64,000 nucleotides of DNA from Pelagicoccus sp. SDUM812003 (GTDB lineage Bacteria; Verrucomicrobiota; Verrucomicrobiia; Opitutales; Opitutaceae), in NCBI RefSeq assembly GCF_031127815.1, contig NZ_JARXHY010000001.1, positions 496,001-560,000 of the forward strand. The letters are read 5' to 3'. Below, one piece after another: positions 26,220-34,615 of this stretch; within the stretch, counting starts at the first letter, position 1; each line of letters opens with the position of its first letter. Position numbers and translations under genes: made by a program. The notes under the pieces are model-generated. The model was not told the origin of the DNA, did no database searches, and saw nothing but the letters and a program-made list of their open reading frames with translations.

Positions 26220-27197
26220 ATGAGGGTGGTGAGATGCGACAAGTACGGACCTGCGGCAGAAGCGCTGAAGGTGGCGGAAATGGAGAAACCTCAGCCGAAA
26301 GCGGGCGAGGTTTTGGTGAAACTGAAAGCGACTTCCGCGACATCGGGCGACTGCCGTATCCGTGGTTTGAATGTGCCGTCGGGATTCGGGATGATGATGC
26401 GATTGATGCTGGGATTTCGAGGCCCGCGGCAGCCCATTCTTGGGTTGAATTTTTCGGGAGTCGTGGAGGCGTTAGGGCAAGGCGCGCGCGCATTCGAGGT
26501 CGGAGACGAAGTGTTCGGGTCGACTGAAATGCGCATGGGCTGCTACGCGGAGTATGTCAGCGTGCCAGTGGAGATGGCGGTGGCTAAAAAGCCGAAATCG
26601 GTGAGCTTCGAGGAAGCGGCCGTGTTTCCGTTTGGGGCAATGACGGCGTTGTCGTTTCTCAGAGATAAAGCGAAATTGCAGCCGAGTCAGTCGATCCTGA
26701 TCTATGGAGCTTCTGGGGCGGTCGGGGCCGCGTCGGTGCAGCTGGCGAAACAGATGGGAGCGAGGGTGACGGGTGTCTGCAGCTCGGCGAATCAGGGGTT
26801 GGTAGCGTCGCTTGGCGCCGATGCTGTATTGGATTATCGAGTACAGGATATGTCGCAGCTCGAGCGGGAATTCGACGTCGTATTCGACACGGTGGGCATG
26901 CTTGGTTTGGCGAATGGCATTCGGTTGACCCGCCGCGGCGGGGTGTGTCTTTTCGCGGTAGCTGGCGTGCCAGACCTTTTTCGAATCCTTTGGAAAACCA
27001 TGACCAGCGGTCGAAAAGTGAGCGGCGGTGTGGCGACGGAGAAAAAGGATGATTTAGAGTATCTGCTTGGATTTCTTTCGAGGGGGCTTCTGTTGCCGGT
27101 AATCGATCGAAGCTATCGGCTGGAAGAAATGGTAGAGGCTCACGAGTACGTCGAGAGAGGTCGCAAGAAGGGAAATGTCGCGATTTTAGTCGATTGA
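26220..27197 (+). CDS. Zinc-free MDR oxidoreductase (quinone-reductase-like)
   Basis: A 325-residue medium-chain dehydrogenase/reductase. It lacks the zinc-ligand Cys residues of alcohol dehydrogenases; the N-terminal part reads TSATSGDCRIRGL and the NADPH-binding Rossmann motif is IYGASGAVGAASVQLAKQMGARVTGVCSS (about 160-188). Such proteins reduce quinones or conjugated carbonyls. It is monocistronic, followed by a REP-like tandem repeat, and convergent with the GH95 gene. The exact substrate cannot be told from sequence. Confidence 0.85.
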   Translation: MRVVRCDKYGPAAEALKVAEMEKPQPKAGEVLVKLKATSATSGDCRIRGLNVPSGFGMMMRLMLGFRGPRQPILGLNFSGVVEALGQGARAFEVGDEVFGSTEMRMGCYAEYVSVPVEMAVAKKPKSVSFEEAAVFPFGAMTALSFLRDKAKLQPSQSILIYGASGAVGAASVQLAKQMGARVTGVCSSANQGLVASLGADAVLDYRVQDMSQLEREFDVVFDTVGMLGLANGIRLTRRGGVCLFAVAGVPDLFRILWKTMTSGRKVSGGVATEKKDDLEYLLGFLSRGLLLPVIDRSYRLEEMVEAHEYVERGRKKGNVAILVD

Positions 27198-27239
27198 GCG
27201 CGCCGGGTCGCGCCTGCGCTATCCTGCGGCGAGGCCGTA

Positions 27240-27325
27240 GATGCGGCGTGCCCGGCGGTCACGCCCTACCTGGAGGGGCTGCTCCAAAGCTGATGCGGCG
27301 TGCCCGGCGGTCACGCCCTACCTGG
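27240..27325. repeat. Two identical 34-bp direct repeats with internal hairpins (REP-like)
   Basis: Copies at 27240-27273 and 27292-27325 are identical over 34 bp and are separated by 18 bp. Each contains the small palindrome GGCGTG...CACGCC with a 9-base loop. A more diverged G+C-rich stretch at 27200-27236 may be a third, decayed unit. The array fills the gap between the 3' ends of two convergent genes, the usual REP/BIME location. Confidence 0.8.
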
Positions 27326-27333
27326 GAGCTGTT

Positions 27334-29643
27334 TTAGAAGTTCGCTGAATCGATTGTTTGAATACTGCCGGGTTGGCCGCGCAGTTCGATGGTTTGGCCA
27401 GCGTAGCGAACGACGATGCTTGGGGGGCTGTTGTCTCCGAAGACGATTTCCGCTGACGCGAGCTCCCCATCCTTCCAGTTCATGGTGATGGTGAAATCTC
27501 CCCGTGCCCGAAGTCCGGATACGGAACCGGTCGCCCAAGCTTCTGGCAGAGCGGGTAGGAGCCTGATCTCGTCGTTGTGGCTGTGCAGCAGCATTTCCGC
27601 AATGGCGGCGGTGGCGCCGAAGTTGCCATCGATCTGGAAGGGCGGGTGCATGTCGAAGAGATTGCCGACAGTGGATTGTCGGAGGATTTCGATGAGGTGA
27701 TGGTAGGCGGTTTCCGCTTCCGAGAGGCGAGCGTACATGCCGATGGTCCAGGCTCGACTCCAGCCGGTGGCGGCTCCGCCTTTGGCGATGCGTTCCTCGA
27801 TTACCTTTTCGACGGCGCTGCGCATTTCGGGATCTGTATCCAAATTTATCTGATTGCCTGGGTAGGCTCCGAGCACGTGGGATATGTGGCGATGGGCTGG
27901 CTCTTTTTCCTCGAAGGGCAGGCGCCATTCCATGAGACGTCCGTCGTTTGCGATGCGAGGACGATAGACCTTTGGTAGTTTCGACGCGATTTCTTGAGCG
28001 AAGGCATCGTCCTGTTTGCCGAGAGCTTCGGCGGCTTCGAGGTAGTCGCTGAACACTTGCAGAACCATGTATTGGTCGAAGCTGTTGCCAGCGGAAAAGG
28101 CGGCGGATTGGGCCTCGCCGTTTTCGTCGGTGTAGAGAAAGGAGTTTTCGGGCGAGCAGGCGGGGCGGGCCATGAGCTGTCCGTCCTCGGGGCCGGGGAT
28201 CAGCCAGGAATCGACGAACTCCACGGAGGCGGTGAGCAGGTCCCAGTGCTCGGCGAGAAAGTCGGTGTCCTGGGTGAAGCGAAACTGCTCGAGGATGTGA
28301 AGCGTCATCCATTGTCCGCCGAAGAAGGAGCCGCCCCAGTAGCTGCGGCTGGACATCATGTGAGCGTTGGCCCAGATGTCGGAGGCGTGGCCCATGCCCC
28401 AGCCTTTCATGCCGAGGCGTTTCGCCATTTCGCGTCCTTTGGGCTGGTAGTAGCGGATGAGGTCGAAGAACGGCTGGTGCAGTTCGGAGAGATTGGTGGT
28501 CTCCGCGTGCCAGTAGTTCATCTGGATGTTGATGTTCAGATGGAAATCGGAACTCCAAGGGGCCCATTCGTGGGGATTCCAGATGCCTTGCAGGTTAGCC
28601 GGGAAGGTGCCGGGACGAGAGGATGCGATGAGCAGGTAGCGTCCGAACTGGAAGTAGGTTTCGATCAAGTCGGGATCGTCGGTATTTCCGTCTTGGATAC
28701 GTTTGAGGCGTTCGGGCGTGGTGAGACTCGCGATTTCGGGAGCGGTTTCCCCGAGGTCGATAGTGACGCGATCGAAGTAGGTTCTGTGGTCGGCGATGGC
28801 GGTTTGACGAAGCGTGGCCAGGCTGTTTTCCGCTGTATCGAGTTTTTGGATGTTGGCGGATTGCCAGCCATCGGAGAGCATCGTGCCGCTTCGGTGAAGG
28901 TCGAAGTTTGTGGCGGCGGAAAGGAGAAGGGTGTGGGATCGACGGGCGGGAGCGAGCAGGGTGTCGTTTTCGGCGTTTGCCGACTCCGCGAAGCGGAAGC
29001 GTCCCTGGTAGCGGGTGCGATCCGGGTGCTCGCCGTCGCTGATGCCGTCTAGGACAAGGTCGCCGTCCTCGACCCGTCCGTCTTCGATACTGAGGCGGAG
29101 TCCGATCGGGGAGGTCGCTGTGATCTCGACCACGAGCAGGTCGAGCGGGGCGGAGGCGTAGACGCGTTGGGTGACTTGGTTTCCGTCGCTGAGCGTGTGG
29201 GTCGTGGAAGCGATGCCGGTCTGAAGCTCGAGCTGGCGGTTTGTGGATTCGAGGGAGGCGTCGGTCAGGTAGTCGAGCTGCAGCCAGCCGAGGTATTGAT
29301 AGCTATAGGGATCGGCGGGTTTTTGCAGTTTGGTTTCGAAGACCCGGTCCGCTTCGGCGTACTTGCCGGCGGCCTCCAGCTCGCGAATGGTCTCCAGGTG
29401 CTTGAAGCTATCCTTCGGCATGCGCAGGTCCGGACCGCGGTGCCAGATGGTCTCCTCGTTGAGCAGGATCTTCTCGGTGGGGAACTGGCTGAACGGCATG
29501 GCCCCGAGGCGTCCGTTCCCGACCGGATAGGCGTCTGTCCACTCGACGGCAGCTTGGTCGTCGCGAATGGTTTGGGCCTCGAGAAGGAGGGGGGCTGTGA
29601 GGGCGATGGCAGCGATTGCAAAGAAGGGTTTTAGAGGTGACAC
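27334..29643 (-). CDS. Secreted GH95 alpha-L-fucosidase
   Basis: A 769-residue enzyme of GH95 (1,2-alpha-L-fucosidase or alpha-L-galactosidase), exported by a signal peptide (LKPFFAIAAIALTAPLLLEA). Diagnostic segments are AYPVGNGRLGAM and LNEETIWHRGPD in the N-terminal beta domain, the (alpha/alpha)6 segment NLQGIWNPHEWAPWSSDFH, with NINIQMNYW carrying the conserved Asn pair, and PCSPENSF in the region of the acid Glu. I place the start at GTG 29643, since it opens directly into the signal peptide; the frame is open upstream but unrelated. A long palindrome lies 50 bp upstream. Target glycans are probably fucose-containing algal or host polysaccharides. Confidence 0.88.
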   Translation of the reverse strand: MSPLKPFFAIAAIALTAPLLLEAQTIRDDQAAVEWTDAYPVGNGRLGAMPFSQFPTEKILLNEETIWHRGPDLRMPKDSFKHLETIRELEAAGKYAEADRVFETKLQKPADPYSYQYLGWLQLDYLTDASLESTNRQLELQTGIASTTHTLSDGNQVTQRVYASAPLDLLVVEITATSPIGLRLSIEDGRVEDGDLVLDGISDGEHPDRTRYQGRFRFAESANAENDTLLAPARRSHTLLLSAATNFDLHRSGTMLSDGWQSANIQKLDTAENSLATLRQTAIADHRTYFDRVTIDLGETAPEIASLTTPERLKRIQDGNTDDPDLIETYFQFGRYLLIASSRPGTFPANLQGIWNPHEWAPWSSDFHLNINIQMNYWHAETTNLSELHQPFFDLIRYYQPKGREMAKRLGMKGWGMGHASDIWANAHMMSSRSYWGGSFFGGQWMTLHILEQFRFTQDTDFLAEHWDLLTASVEFVDSWLIPGPEDGQLMARPACSPENSFLYTDENGEAQSAAFSAGNSFDQYMVLQVFSDYLEAAEALGKQDDAFAQEIASKLPKVYRPRIANDGRLMEWRLPFEEKEPAHRHISHVLGAYPGNQINLDTDPEMRSAVEKVIEERIAKGGAATGWSRAWTIGMYARLSEAETAYHHLIEILRQSTVGNLFDMHPPFQIDGNFGATAAIAEMLLHSHNDEIRLLPALPEAWATGSVSGLRARGDFTITMNWKDGELASAEIVFGDNSPPSIVVRYAGQTIELRGQPGSIQTIDSANF

Positions 29644-29692
29644 GATAGAAGACGGTAGCTGTGGCGCCGATTCCCGCAAGGGTAACGAGCTG

Positions 29693-29724
29693 TCAATTTC
29701 TGGCAGGCATCTGGCAGAAATTGA
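29693..29724. promoter_or_regulatory. 14-bp palindromic operator candidate upstream of GH95 gene
   Basis: TCAATTTCTGGCAG (29693-29706) and CTGGCAGAAATTGA (29711-29724) are inverted copies (13 of 14 positions) around a 4-bp spacer. It is 50 bp upstream of the GH95 start and 150 bp upstream of the divergent small gene at 29877. Length, symmetry and site suit a dimeric regulator of the fucosidase gene; no cognate regulator is adjacent. Confidence 0.6.
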
Positions 29725-29876
29725 GGCGCAAGGGTGATCAAAACGGATCGAAGCGTTGGGATCGGGGGGCGTGGGCATGGCCCATGCTGCTCTCTGTCGA
29801 CTTTCACTTCTCAAATTTGTGGGGCGAGCGAGGAGCGAAAGCCGCTTTTTTAACCTACATAAATCGATCTAATACA

Positions 29877-30182
29877 ATGAGTTTACGTCCCTTGGGAATC
29901 GCCAGAGAAATCATCGACAACACCGGCCTGGAGGTCACCTACGCCTACGACGACCTGCTGTTCGTGGAGCACAATCCCTTCATCGTGCAGTTCGATGATG
30001 ACAACCTTTCCAACCTGAAGCTGTTCTTCAACGTGGAATGCGAGGAGGAGACCGCCACGCAGCTGGAGATCAAGCTCCGTCAGGCCGCTTCCGAGCGCAA
30101 GTTCACTATCGCCAACGAAGGCAAGTACGAGCTGGTGAGCGAGGAAGGGGCGAAGGAATTTCAGGTCCGCTATTTGAGCTAG
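29877..30182 (+). CDS. Conserved-looking small hypothetical protein
   Basis: A 101-residue acidic alpha/beta protein without signal peptide or membrane segment. The pattern (GIAREIIDNTGLEVTYAYDDLLFVEHNPFIVQFD) suggests alternating strands and helices, but I do not recognise a family. The preceding in-frame region is open but unlike protein, so ATG 29877 is used. It lies 61 bp upstream of the S41-like gene in the same direction and may be co-transcribed. Confidence 0.65.
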   Translation: MSLRPLGIAREIIDNTGLEVTYAYDDLLFVEHNPFIVQFDDDNLSNLKLFFNVECEEETATQLEIKLRQAASERKFTIANEGKYELVSEEGAKEFQVRYLS

Positions 30183-30243
30183 GCTCTTCTCATGACGGAA
30201 GGCTTGCAATCGAAACGAGTCCTGTCGCGATAGCGCGGTGCCA

Positions 30244-31494
30244 ATGGTCAACGTAGTCTCCCTTCTGGGGATCGCTCTCGCGGTTTCCGTCGCGTTTCCC
30301 TGCTGGGCGTCGACGGATCGATTTGTCGCCAGCTGGAGCGAAGATCTCGACGTTTATCGCGGCCAGCTCGAATCGAATCACATCGACCTCTACCACAGGC
30401 TGAGCGAGGAAGCCTTCGTTCAGCGCGTCGAAGCGATTCGCGAGCGGCTCCCGGAGCTCAGTCGCTTCGAGGTCATCGTGGAACTGATGCGACTGACGAG
30501 CGACATCGGCGACAGCCATACCGCCCTCCCATTGTGGGAGATTTCGCTCGATCGGTATCCGTTTGATCTATACGAGTTCGAGGGCGAGTTTCGAATAACT
30601 CGGGTGGACAAACGCTACGAGTCGCTACTGGGGGCGAAGCTATTGCGTATCGAGGAAACGGATATCGCCGAAGCGGCTGAGCTGTTCGCGGATATCGTGC
30701 CATTCGCCGATAACGCCCAGTCTCGACGGAGTCGCGTGGCGAGTTATTTGACAAGCAGCGAGCTGCTGCAGGGACTCGGCATTTGCGAGCAGGCGACGCG
30801 GGCTCGCTTCGTGTTTGAGCTCGAAGGCGGCGCGCTTCGAACGATCGTCCTTCAGGCGGATGCGAATGAAGAAAGCGAGTACGTGGCCTATCGGCTCGCC
30901 TCTCCGGATCTGACGCCCCCAGAAGGTACGAAGGATCGGGATCTTTGGTTCAAGACCATGGAAGATGGGCGCACGGTTTACCTGCGATTCCATCGATATC
31001 GATCGATGGAGGAGATGGAATCGTTTTCGCGCCGCTTGTACATGCATGTCTCCGATGGCGGTATCCAGAATGTGGTGATCGACTTGAGAGGCAACTACGG
31101 TGGCGACCTTTTCGCGGGATTGAAGATTGCTCAATACCTCAACTACATCGACACCATCGATTGGCTGTCAGGCGTTTACGTTCTTACCGATCGTCAGACC
31201 TTTTCCGCCTCCATGGTGAACGCGGTGCAGTTTCGGCAGATTCTCAACGCTCGGATAGTGGGCGAACCCTCGGGGGCGCGTCCGGTGGGCTATCAGGACA
31301 TGGGGCAGATCTATTTGCCGAACTCCAAGCTGGGGGTCTGCTACTCGAAGCGGCTGTTCCGACTTCAGCTCGACGATACCGAATTCGTGCAGCCGGACCT
31401 GGTGATCGAGCCGAGCTGGGAACGCTATAGCGACGGGGTGGACGAAGCGGCCCTCGTCGTTTTCCAAGCCTTGGCTCGCAAGGGCGAGCGGTGA
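30244..31494 (+). CDS. Secreted S41-family peptidase-like protein
   Basis: A 416-residue exported protein (signal peptide to about residue 22, FPCWAS). The C-terminal half has the S41 core: NVVIDLRGNYGGDLF, then YVLTDRQTFSASMVNAVQF with the nucleophile Ser position, then IVGEPSGARPVGYQDMG. In active C-terminal processing proteases the last segment carries the catalytic Lys (GEKTFGKG); here an Arg stands there, so a different catalytic arrangement or loss of activity is possible. A PDZ-like piece (LGAKLLRIEETDIAEAAEL) precedes it. A GTG at 30238 is an alternative start. Role unknown. Confidence 0.75.
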   Translation: MVNVVSLLGIALAVSVAFPCWASTDRFVASWSEDLDVYRGQLESNHIDLYHRLSEEAFVQRVEAIRERLPELSRFEVIVELMRLTSDIGDSHTALPLWEISLDRYPFDLYEFEGEFRITRVDKRYESLLGAKLLRIEETDIAEAAELFADIVPFADNAQSRRSRVASYLTSSELLQGLGICEQATRARFVFELEGGALRTIVLQADANEESEYVAYRLASPDLTPPEGTKDRDLWFKTMEDGRTVYLRFHRYRSMEEMESFSRRLYMHVSDGGIQNVVIDLRGNYGGDLFAGLKIAQYLNYIDTIDWLSGVYVLTDRQTFSASMVNAVQFRQILNARIVGEPSGARPVGYQDMGQIYLPNSKLGVCYSKRLFRLQLDDTEFVQPDLVIEPSWERYSDGVDEAALVVFQALARKGER

Positions 31495-31501
31495 GCTCGG
31501 C

Positions 31502-32053
31502 TCAGCAAGGCTCCTGTCGCTTCTCGAATCCGGTCTCTCGGGAGGCGTTTCTGATGGAGACGATCTCGTCGGCTGGGATGCCGATGGACTCGAGAAAGTC
31601 CTGGTGCGCTTCGGGAGAGGCCGCTTCGAAGGTTTGGTGCCAGCGACGCATATCGTCTTCGCTAAGACCGGACGCGCCCATCAGCTCGACCCAACGTTCC
31701 TTGTCCATGTAGCGCGTCGCTCGAAAGCGCGACGAGCTTTTGAGCATGGATACGATTTTCGCCTGTTGCTGGCGCAGGTCTTTGATCTCGCGATTGATTT
31801 CGGTGAGTCGGGCGTTTAGGGCCCGCGTGACGCGGCTGGGCGGATCGCTGAGCAGTTCCTTGATTCGTTCAAGCGAGAGCCCGGCCTGACGGTAGTCGCA
31901 GATGCGCTCCAGTCGTTCGGCTGCTGATTGGTCGTATAGACGATAGTTTGCCGCTGTGCGGGCGCTTGGGGGAAGGAGATCGATCTCGTCGTAGTAGAGC
32001 AAGGCGCTACGAGACAGGCGGTGGCGCAGGGCGAGTTCGCGAATGGTGTACAT
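31502..32053 (-). CDS. MerR-family transcriptional regulator
   Basis: A 183-residue regulator. The N-terminal winged helix (residues 1-70; TIRELALRHRLSRSALLYYDEIDLLPPS) and a dimerisation helix (about 75-105) are typical MerR. The C-terminal domain (118-169, from KERW to IVSIRN) belongs to a helical effector-side domain seen in several proteobacterial MerR proteins (GLSEDDMRRWHQTFE...PEAHQDFLESIGI). There are no metal-binding Cys clusters, so a metal sensor is unlikely. A 59-residue stand-alone copy of this same domain is encoded 70 bp upstream on the same strand. Confidence 0.92.
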   Translation of the reverse strand: MYTIRELALRHRLSRSALLYYDEIDLLPPSARTAANYRLYDQSAAERLERICDYRQAGLSLERIKELLSDPPSRVTRALNARLTEINREIKDLRQQQAKIVSMLKSSSRFRATRYMDKERWVELMGASGLSEDDMRRWHQTFEAASPEAHQDFLESIGIPADEIVSIRNASRETGFEKRQEPC

Positions 32054-32123
32054 GGCTGGAGGAGGATGGAGTTGAATAGGATTGCTCCGGAGGGCGCCCG
32101 GAGCAATCCCGAGGTGGCGGTTT

Positions 32124-32303
32124 CTAGAGTCGGCGTATGCGCTCGATCTCTTTGTCCTCGATTCGGAGGAACTTCAAGAATCCCAGATGGGAGTCAGGAA
32201 ACCGTTGCTCCATCTGTCGATGAAGCGATTCCATCTGCTGCTCGGTGATGCCGCAGTTCTGCAGGATTTCGACGAAGTCGTCTTTACTCATTGGTTTGCT
32301 CAT
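32124..32303 (-). CDS. 59-residue microprotein homologous to the C-terminal domain of the adjacent MerR
   Basis: This gene encodes MSKPMSKDDFVEILQNCGIT and 39 further residues, ending IERIRRL. Residues 7-58 align without gaps to residues 118-169 of the MerR protein next door, with 17 of 52 identities by eye: K-V-E, G-[IL]-[TS]-E, M, H, E, P-[DE]-[SA]-H, F-L, I and E-I-x-x-I-R are shared. It therefore consists only of the effector-side domain, with no DNA-binding part. It is upstream of merR in the same direction (70 bp gap), probably co-transcribed. It could titrate, bridge or signal to the regulator; this is inference. Confidence 0.8.
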   Translation of the reverse strand: MSKPMSKDDFVEILQNCGITEQQMESLHRQMEQRFPDSHLGFLKFLRIEDKEIERIRRL

Positions 32304-32523
32304 AGCTGTTTTCGGTTCAGTGTTTCGACGCTTTCGTGTCCGACGTCGATCCGGCCACTGTGCGCTATGAGGCCGTAGTCAGGTCTAGCGGAAAGTTCGG
32401 TTTTTTCGATGGGCCCGATTCGAGCGTTCCTCTTCGGGCCGCCGACGTTGCGCTGTCGGTTGACGATCGGCGGACTGTGGGCGAGGGTGATCAAGTAAAC
32501 GACGGTTTTGTCGTATCCAAGAC

Positions 32524-32952
32524 ATGAGCGCCACAGCGAGCTATTCCGAGAAGCTTAACCTTATTTTCGAGGAGATAACGGGAGACGCCTCGGGTGAGGA
32601 CATTTTTGAGAACAAAGCCGCGTCGGTCCGCCGTGGCTGGGTGAACGCCCGGACGCGTGTTCTGGCCATCGTGGAGGCGAACCTCCTCCTGGATACTCAA
32701 GGCATGAAGCGCTTCAGCGAGCGCCTGATGAAGGAGCTTCCCGAGTACAACGGGACGCGGGTTGCAATCGTCACCAGAGGAGTCGGGGCCACAGCGGGTT
32801 CGCAGAAGGTGGCCTCTGACGTTTCCGCGACGCAGTCGGTGGCGGTCTTTTCCACCCTCAACAACGCCGTGTTCTTCCTCCGCCTCGATCTTAAGGAGCT
32901 GCTGGAAGAGCTTCCGGCAGTGGGAAACTGGACTGGCAAATACTTGGAATAG
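32524..32952 (+). CDS. Hypothetical soluble protein, possibly STAS/SpoIIAA-like fold
   Basis: A 142-residue cytoplasmic protein. The middle has an alternating strand-helix pattern (TRVLAIVEANLLLDTQGMKRFSERLMKELPEYNGTRVAIVTRG taken in parts), reminiscent of SpoIIAA-like or STAS folds, but no family is certain. It is 88 bp upstream of the MscS channel gene on the same strand, and its codon use resembles its neighbours. ATG 32524 has no clear Shine-Dalgarno. Confidence 0.65.
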   Translation: MSATASYSEKLNLIFEEITGDASGEDIFENKAASVRRGWVNARTRVLAIVEANLLLDTQGMKRFSERLMKELPEYNGTRVAIVTRGVGATAGSQKVASDVSATQSVAVFSTLNNAVFFLRLDLKELLEELPAVGNWTGKYLE

Positions 32953-33040
32953 TCATGCGGTGGCGGAGGGAAACGAGGGGCATGGCCCAGGACAGGCACT
33001 GGCGTCGACGCTTGGCGCGAAACCGGCTGGCGGAGAAGCG

Positions 33041-33928
33041 ATGAATTGGGAGCAGTGGCTCGAGAGGATCCCGTACAACATCCTCATCAACATCTTGGTT
33101 GTGGTGGTTGCTGCGGCGGTTCTGAACCTGGTGGCGCGTCGTTTGTTCGAGCGCAACTTGAGGAAGGCCATGAACAGCGAACGGCGCACCGGCATCGCCT
33201 TCCTGCGCAACGCGGTGACGGCCACCATTTTCGTTTTGGCCACGGTGGCGGTGGTGTACAGCATCCCTGCGGTTCGGTCGCTCGCGGTGGGCTTCTTCGC
33301 GGGCGCCAGCATCTTGGCGGCGATCATCGGCTTCGCCTCGCAAAAAGCGTTTTCCAACATCGTGAGCGGCATTTTCATCGTGCTCTTCAAGCCCTTTCGA
33401 GTGGACGACATCATCAAGATCGGCGGGGAGATCGGTACCATCGAGGACATCACCTTGCGGCACACGGTGATTCGAGCCCTGGAGAACAAGCGCTTGATCT
33501 ACCCGAATTCGGTGATCGATACCGAAGCGATCATCAACTGGTCCATTCGCGACGAGAAGGCTCAGAAGTTCATGTTCATCAGCATCGACTTCGAGTCGGA
33601 TCTGGAGCGAGCGGAGAAAATCATCGTCGAGGTGTCGCGCGCCCACAAGGACTTGCTCGATCTCCGTACGGACGAGGAAGTGGCGGAAGGGGTCCCGCTG
33701 GTTGACGTGCAGCTGCTCGATTTCAATGGCAGCATGGTCAACTATCGCGTGCCGTTGTGGGCCAGGGACCTGCCGACTGCGATGCGCATGACTTGGGAGG
33801 TGCAGCGCGAAGTGAAGCGGCGCTTCGACCAGGAAGGCATTCACCTGGGACGTCCTTCGCAGGTGAACTATCAGGCCGGAAGCGTGGGAAAAAGTCGCCA
33901 GATCGTGGATACCGAGAAGGAGTCCTGA
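33041..33928 (+). CDS. Small-conductance mechanosensitive channel (MscS family)
   Basis: A 295-residue MscS-type channel that opens under membrane tension and protects against osmotic downshock. It has three N-terminal helices, the pore-lining Gly/Ala-rich TM3 (VGFFAGASILAAIIGFASQKAFSNIVSGIFIVLFKPF), and the beta domain start VDDIIKIGGEIGTIEDITLRHTVIR, followed by the alpha/beta domain with IYPNSVI. A good GGAGAAG ribosome site precedes ATG 33041, which excludes the open frame reaching back to 32762. Possibly co-transcribed with the hypothetical gene upstream. Confidence 0.93.
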   Translation: MNWEQWLERIPYNILINILVVVVAAAVLNLVARRLFERNLRKAMNSERRTGIAFLRNAVTATIFVLATVAVVYSIPAVRSLAVGFFAGASILAAIIGFASQKAFSNIVSGIFIVLFKPFRVDDIIKIGGEIGTIEDITLRHTVIRALENKRLIYPNSVIDTEAIINWSIRDEKAQKFMFISIDFESDLERAEKIIVEVSRAHKDLLDLRTDEEVAEGVPLVDVQLLDFNGSMVNYRVPLWARDLPTAMRMTWEVQREVKRRFDQEGIHLGRPSQVNYQAGSVGKSRQIVDTEKES

Positions 33929-34051
33929 ATCCCTGACCCCGGAGAGCGATCAGTGGGGCGGGCGTCCGGTTCGATCGAGCGGCCGCCGCGATCGGATCCC
34001 TGGGGCGAGAAAACGCTTGGGCGAAAGGGTGCTCTGAGCTATGGCCCTGTT

Positions 34052-34594
34052 GTGAAAAGAGAGCCTTTGATTCGACTGCTGGAGGAATACCGTTCGCGAT
34101 GGAGCGAGGAGAGCGCGACTTGCGAGCGGTTTCTGGAATTCGTCCGGCGGCGGGAGGACTGTTTCGAGCGCAGCTGCCTTGAGGGGCATGTCACGGGGTC
34201 GGCCTGGCTTGTCAACGGGGCCGGTACCCATGTTTTGCTTACGCATCACCGCAAACTTGGGCAGTGGTTCCAGCTGGGCGGTCATGCGGATGGCGAAGCG
34301 GATGTGACCCAGGTGGCGTTGAGCGAGGCTCGGGAGGAGTCCGGATTGCCGGACTTGCAGCTCGAGAACGGGCGTGTCTTCGATCTCGACATCCACCTCA
34401 TCCCGGAGCGAAAAGGAGTGCCGTCGCACTACCACTACGACCTTCGCTTCGTGGTCCGATCGACAGGCTCGGAAGCGTTTCAGGTCAGCGCGGAGTCGCT
34501 GGAGCTGGCCTGGGTGGAGGTTGAAGGGATCTCCGCCTACACCCGCGAGGAATCCATGCTGCGCATGGCTAGGAAATGGCTGCAAGCTCGGTAG
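34052..34594 (+). CDS. Nudix hydrolase
   Basis: A protein of about 180 residues with a complete Nudix box, GGHADGEADVTQVALSEAREES followed by GL in two parts: G-x5-E-x7-REAREESG fits GX5EX7REUXEEXGU with the REUXEE part read as AREES. It should hydrolyse a nucleoside diphosphate linked to another moiety; the substrate is not apparent. I favour GTG 34052 (VKREPLIRLLEEYRSRW), since the frame upstream to 33953 is Arg/Gly-rich and unlike protein, but a start there cannot be excluded. It is convergent with the TRIC gene. Confidence 0.8.
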   Translation: MKREPLIRLLEEYRSRWSEESATCERFLEFVRRREDCFERSCLEGHVTGSAWLVNGAGTHVLLTHHRKLGQWFQLGGHADGEADVTQVALSEAREESGLPDLQLENGRVFDLDIHLIPERKGVPSHYHYDLRFVVRSTGSEAFQVSAESLELAWVEVEGISAYTREESMLRMARKWLQAR

Positions 34595-34615
34595 CGGCGG
34601 CTGGCGGAGGACTGG

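Noticed and set aside
27994-29052. 352-codon plus-strand frame, and a 418-codon minus frame at 27311-28567
   Set aside because: Both overlap the GH95 gene in other frames and have shadow-type composition (Gly/Val-rich or Arg/His-rich).
32300-32494. 64-codon minus frame upstream of the MerR microprotein
   Set aside because: Overlaps the microprotein start, has no ribosome site and no recognisable pattern; this stretch is more likely the promoter region.
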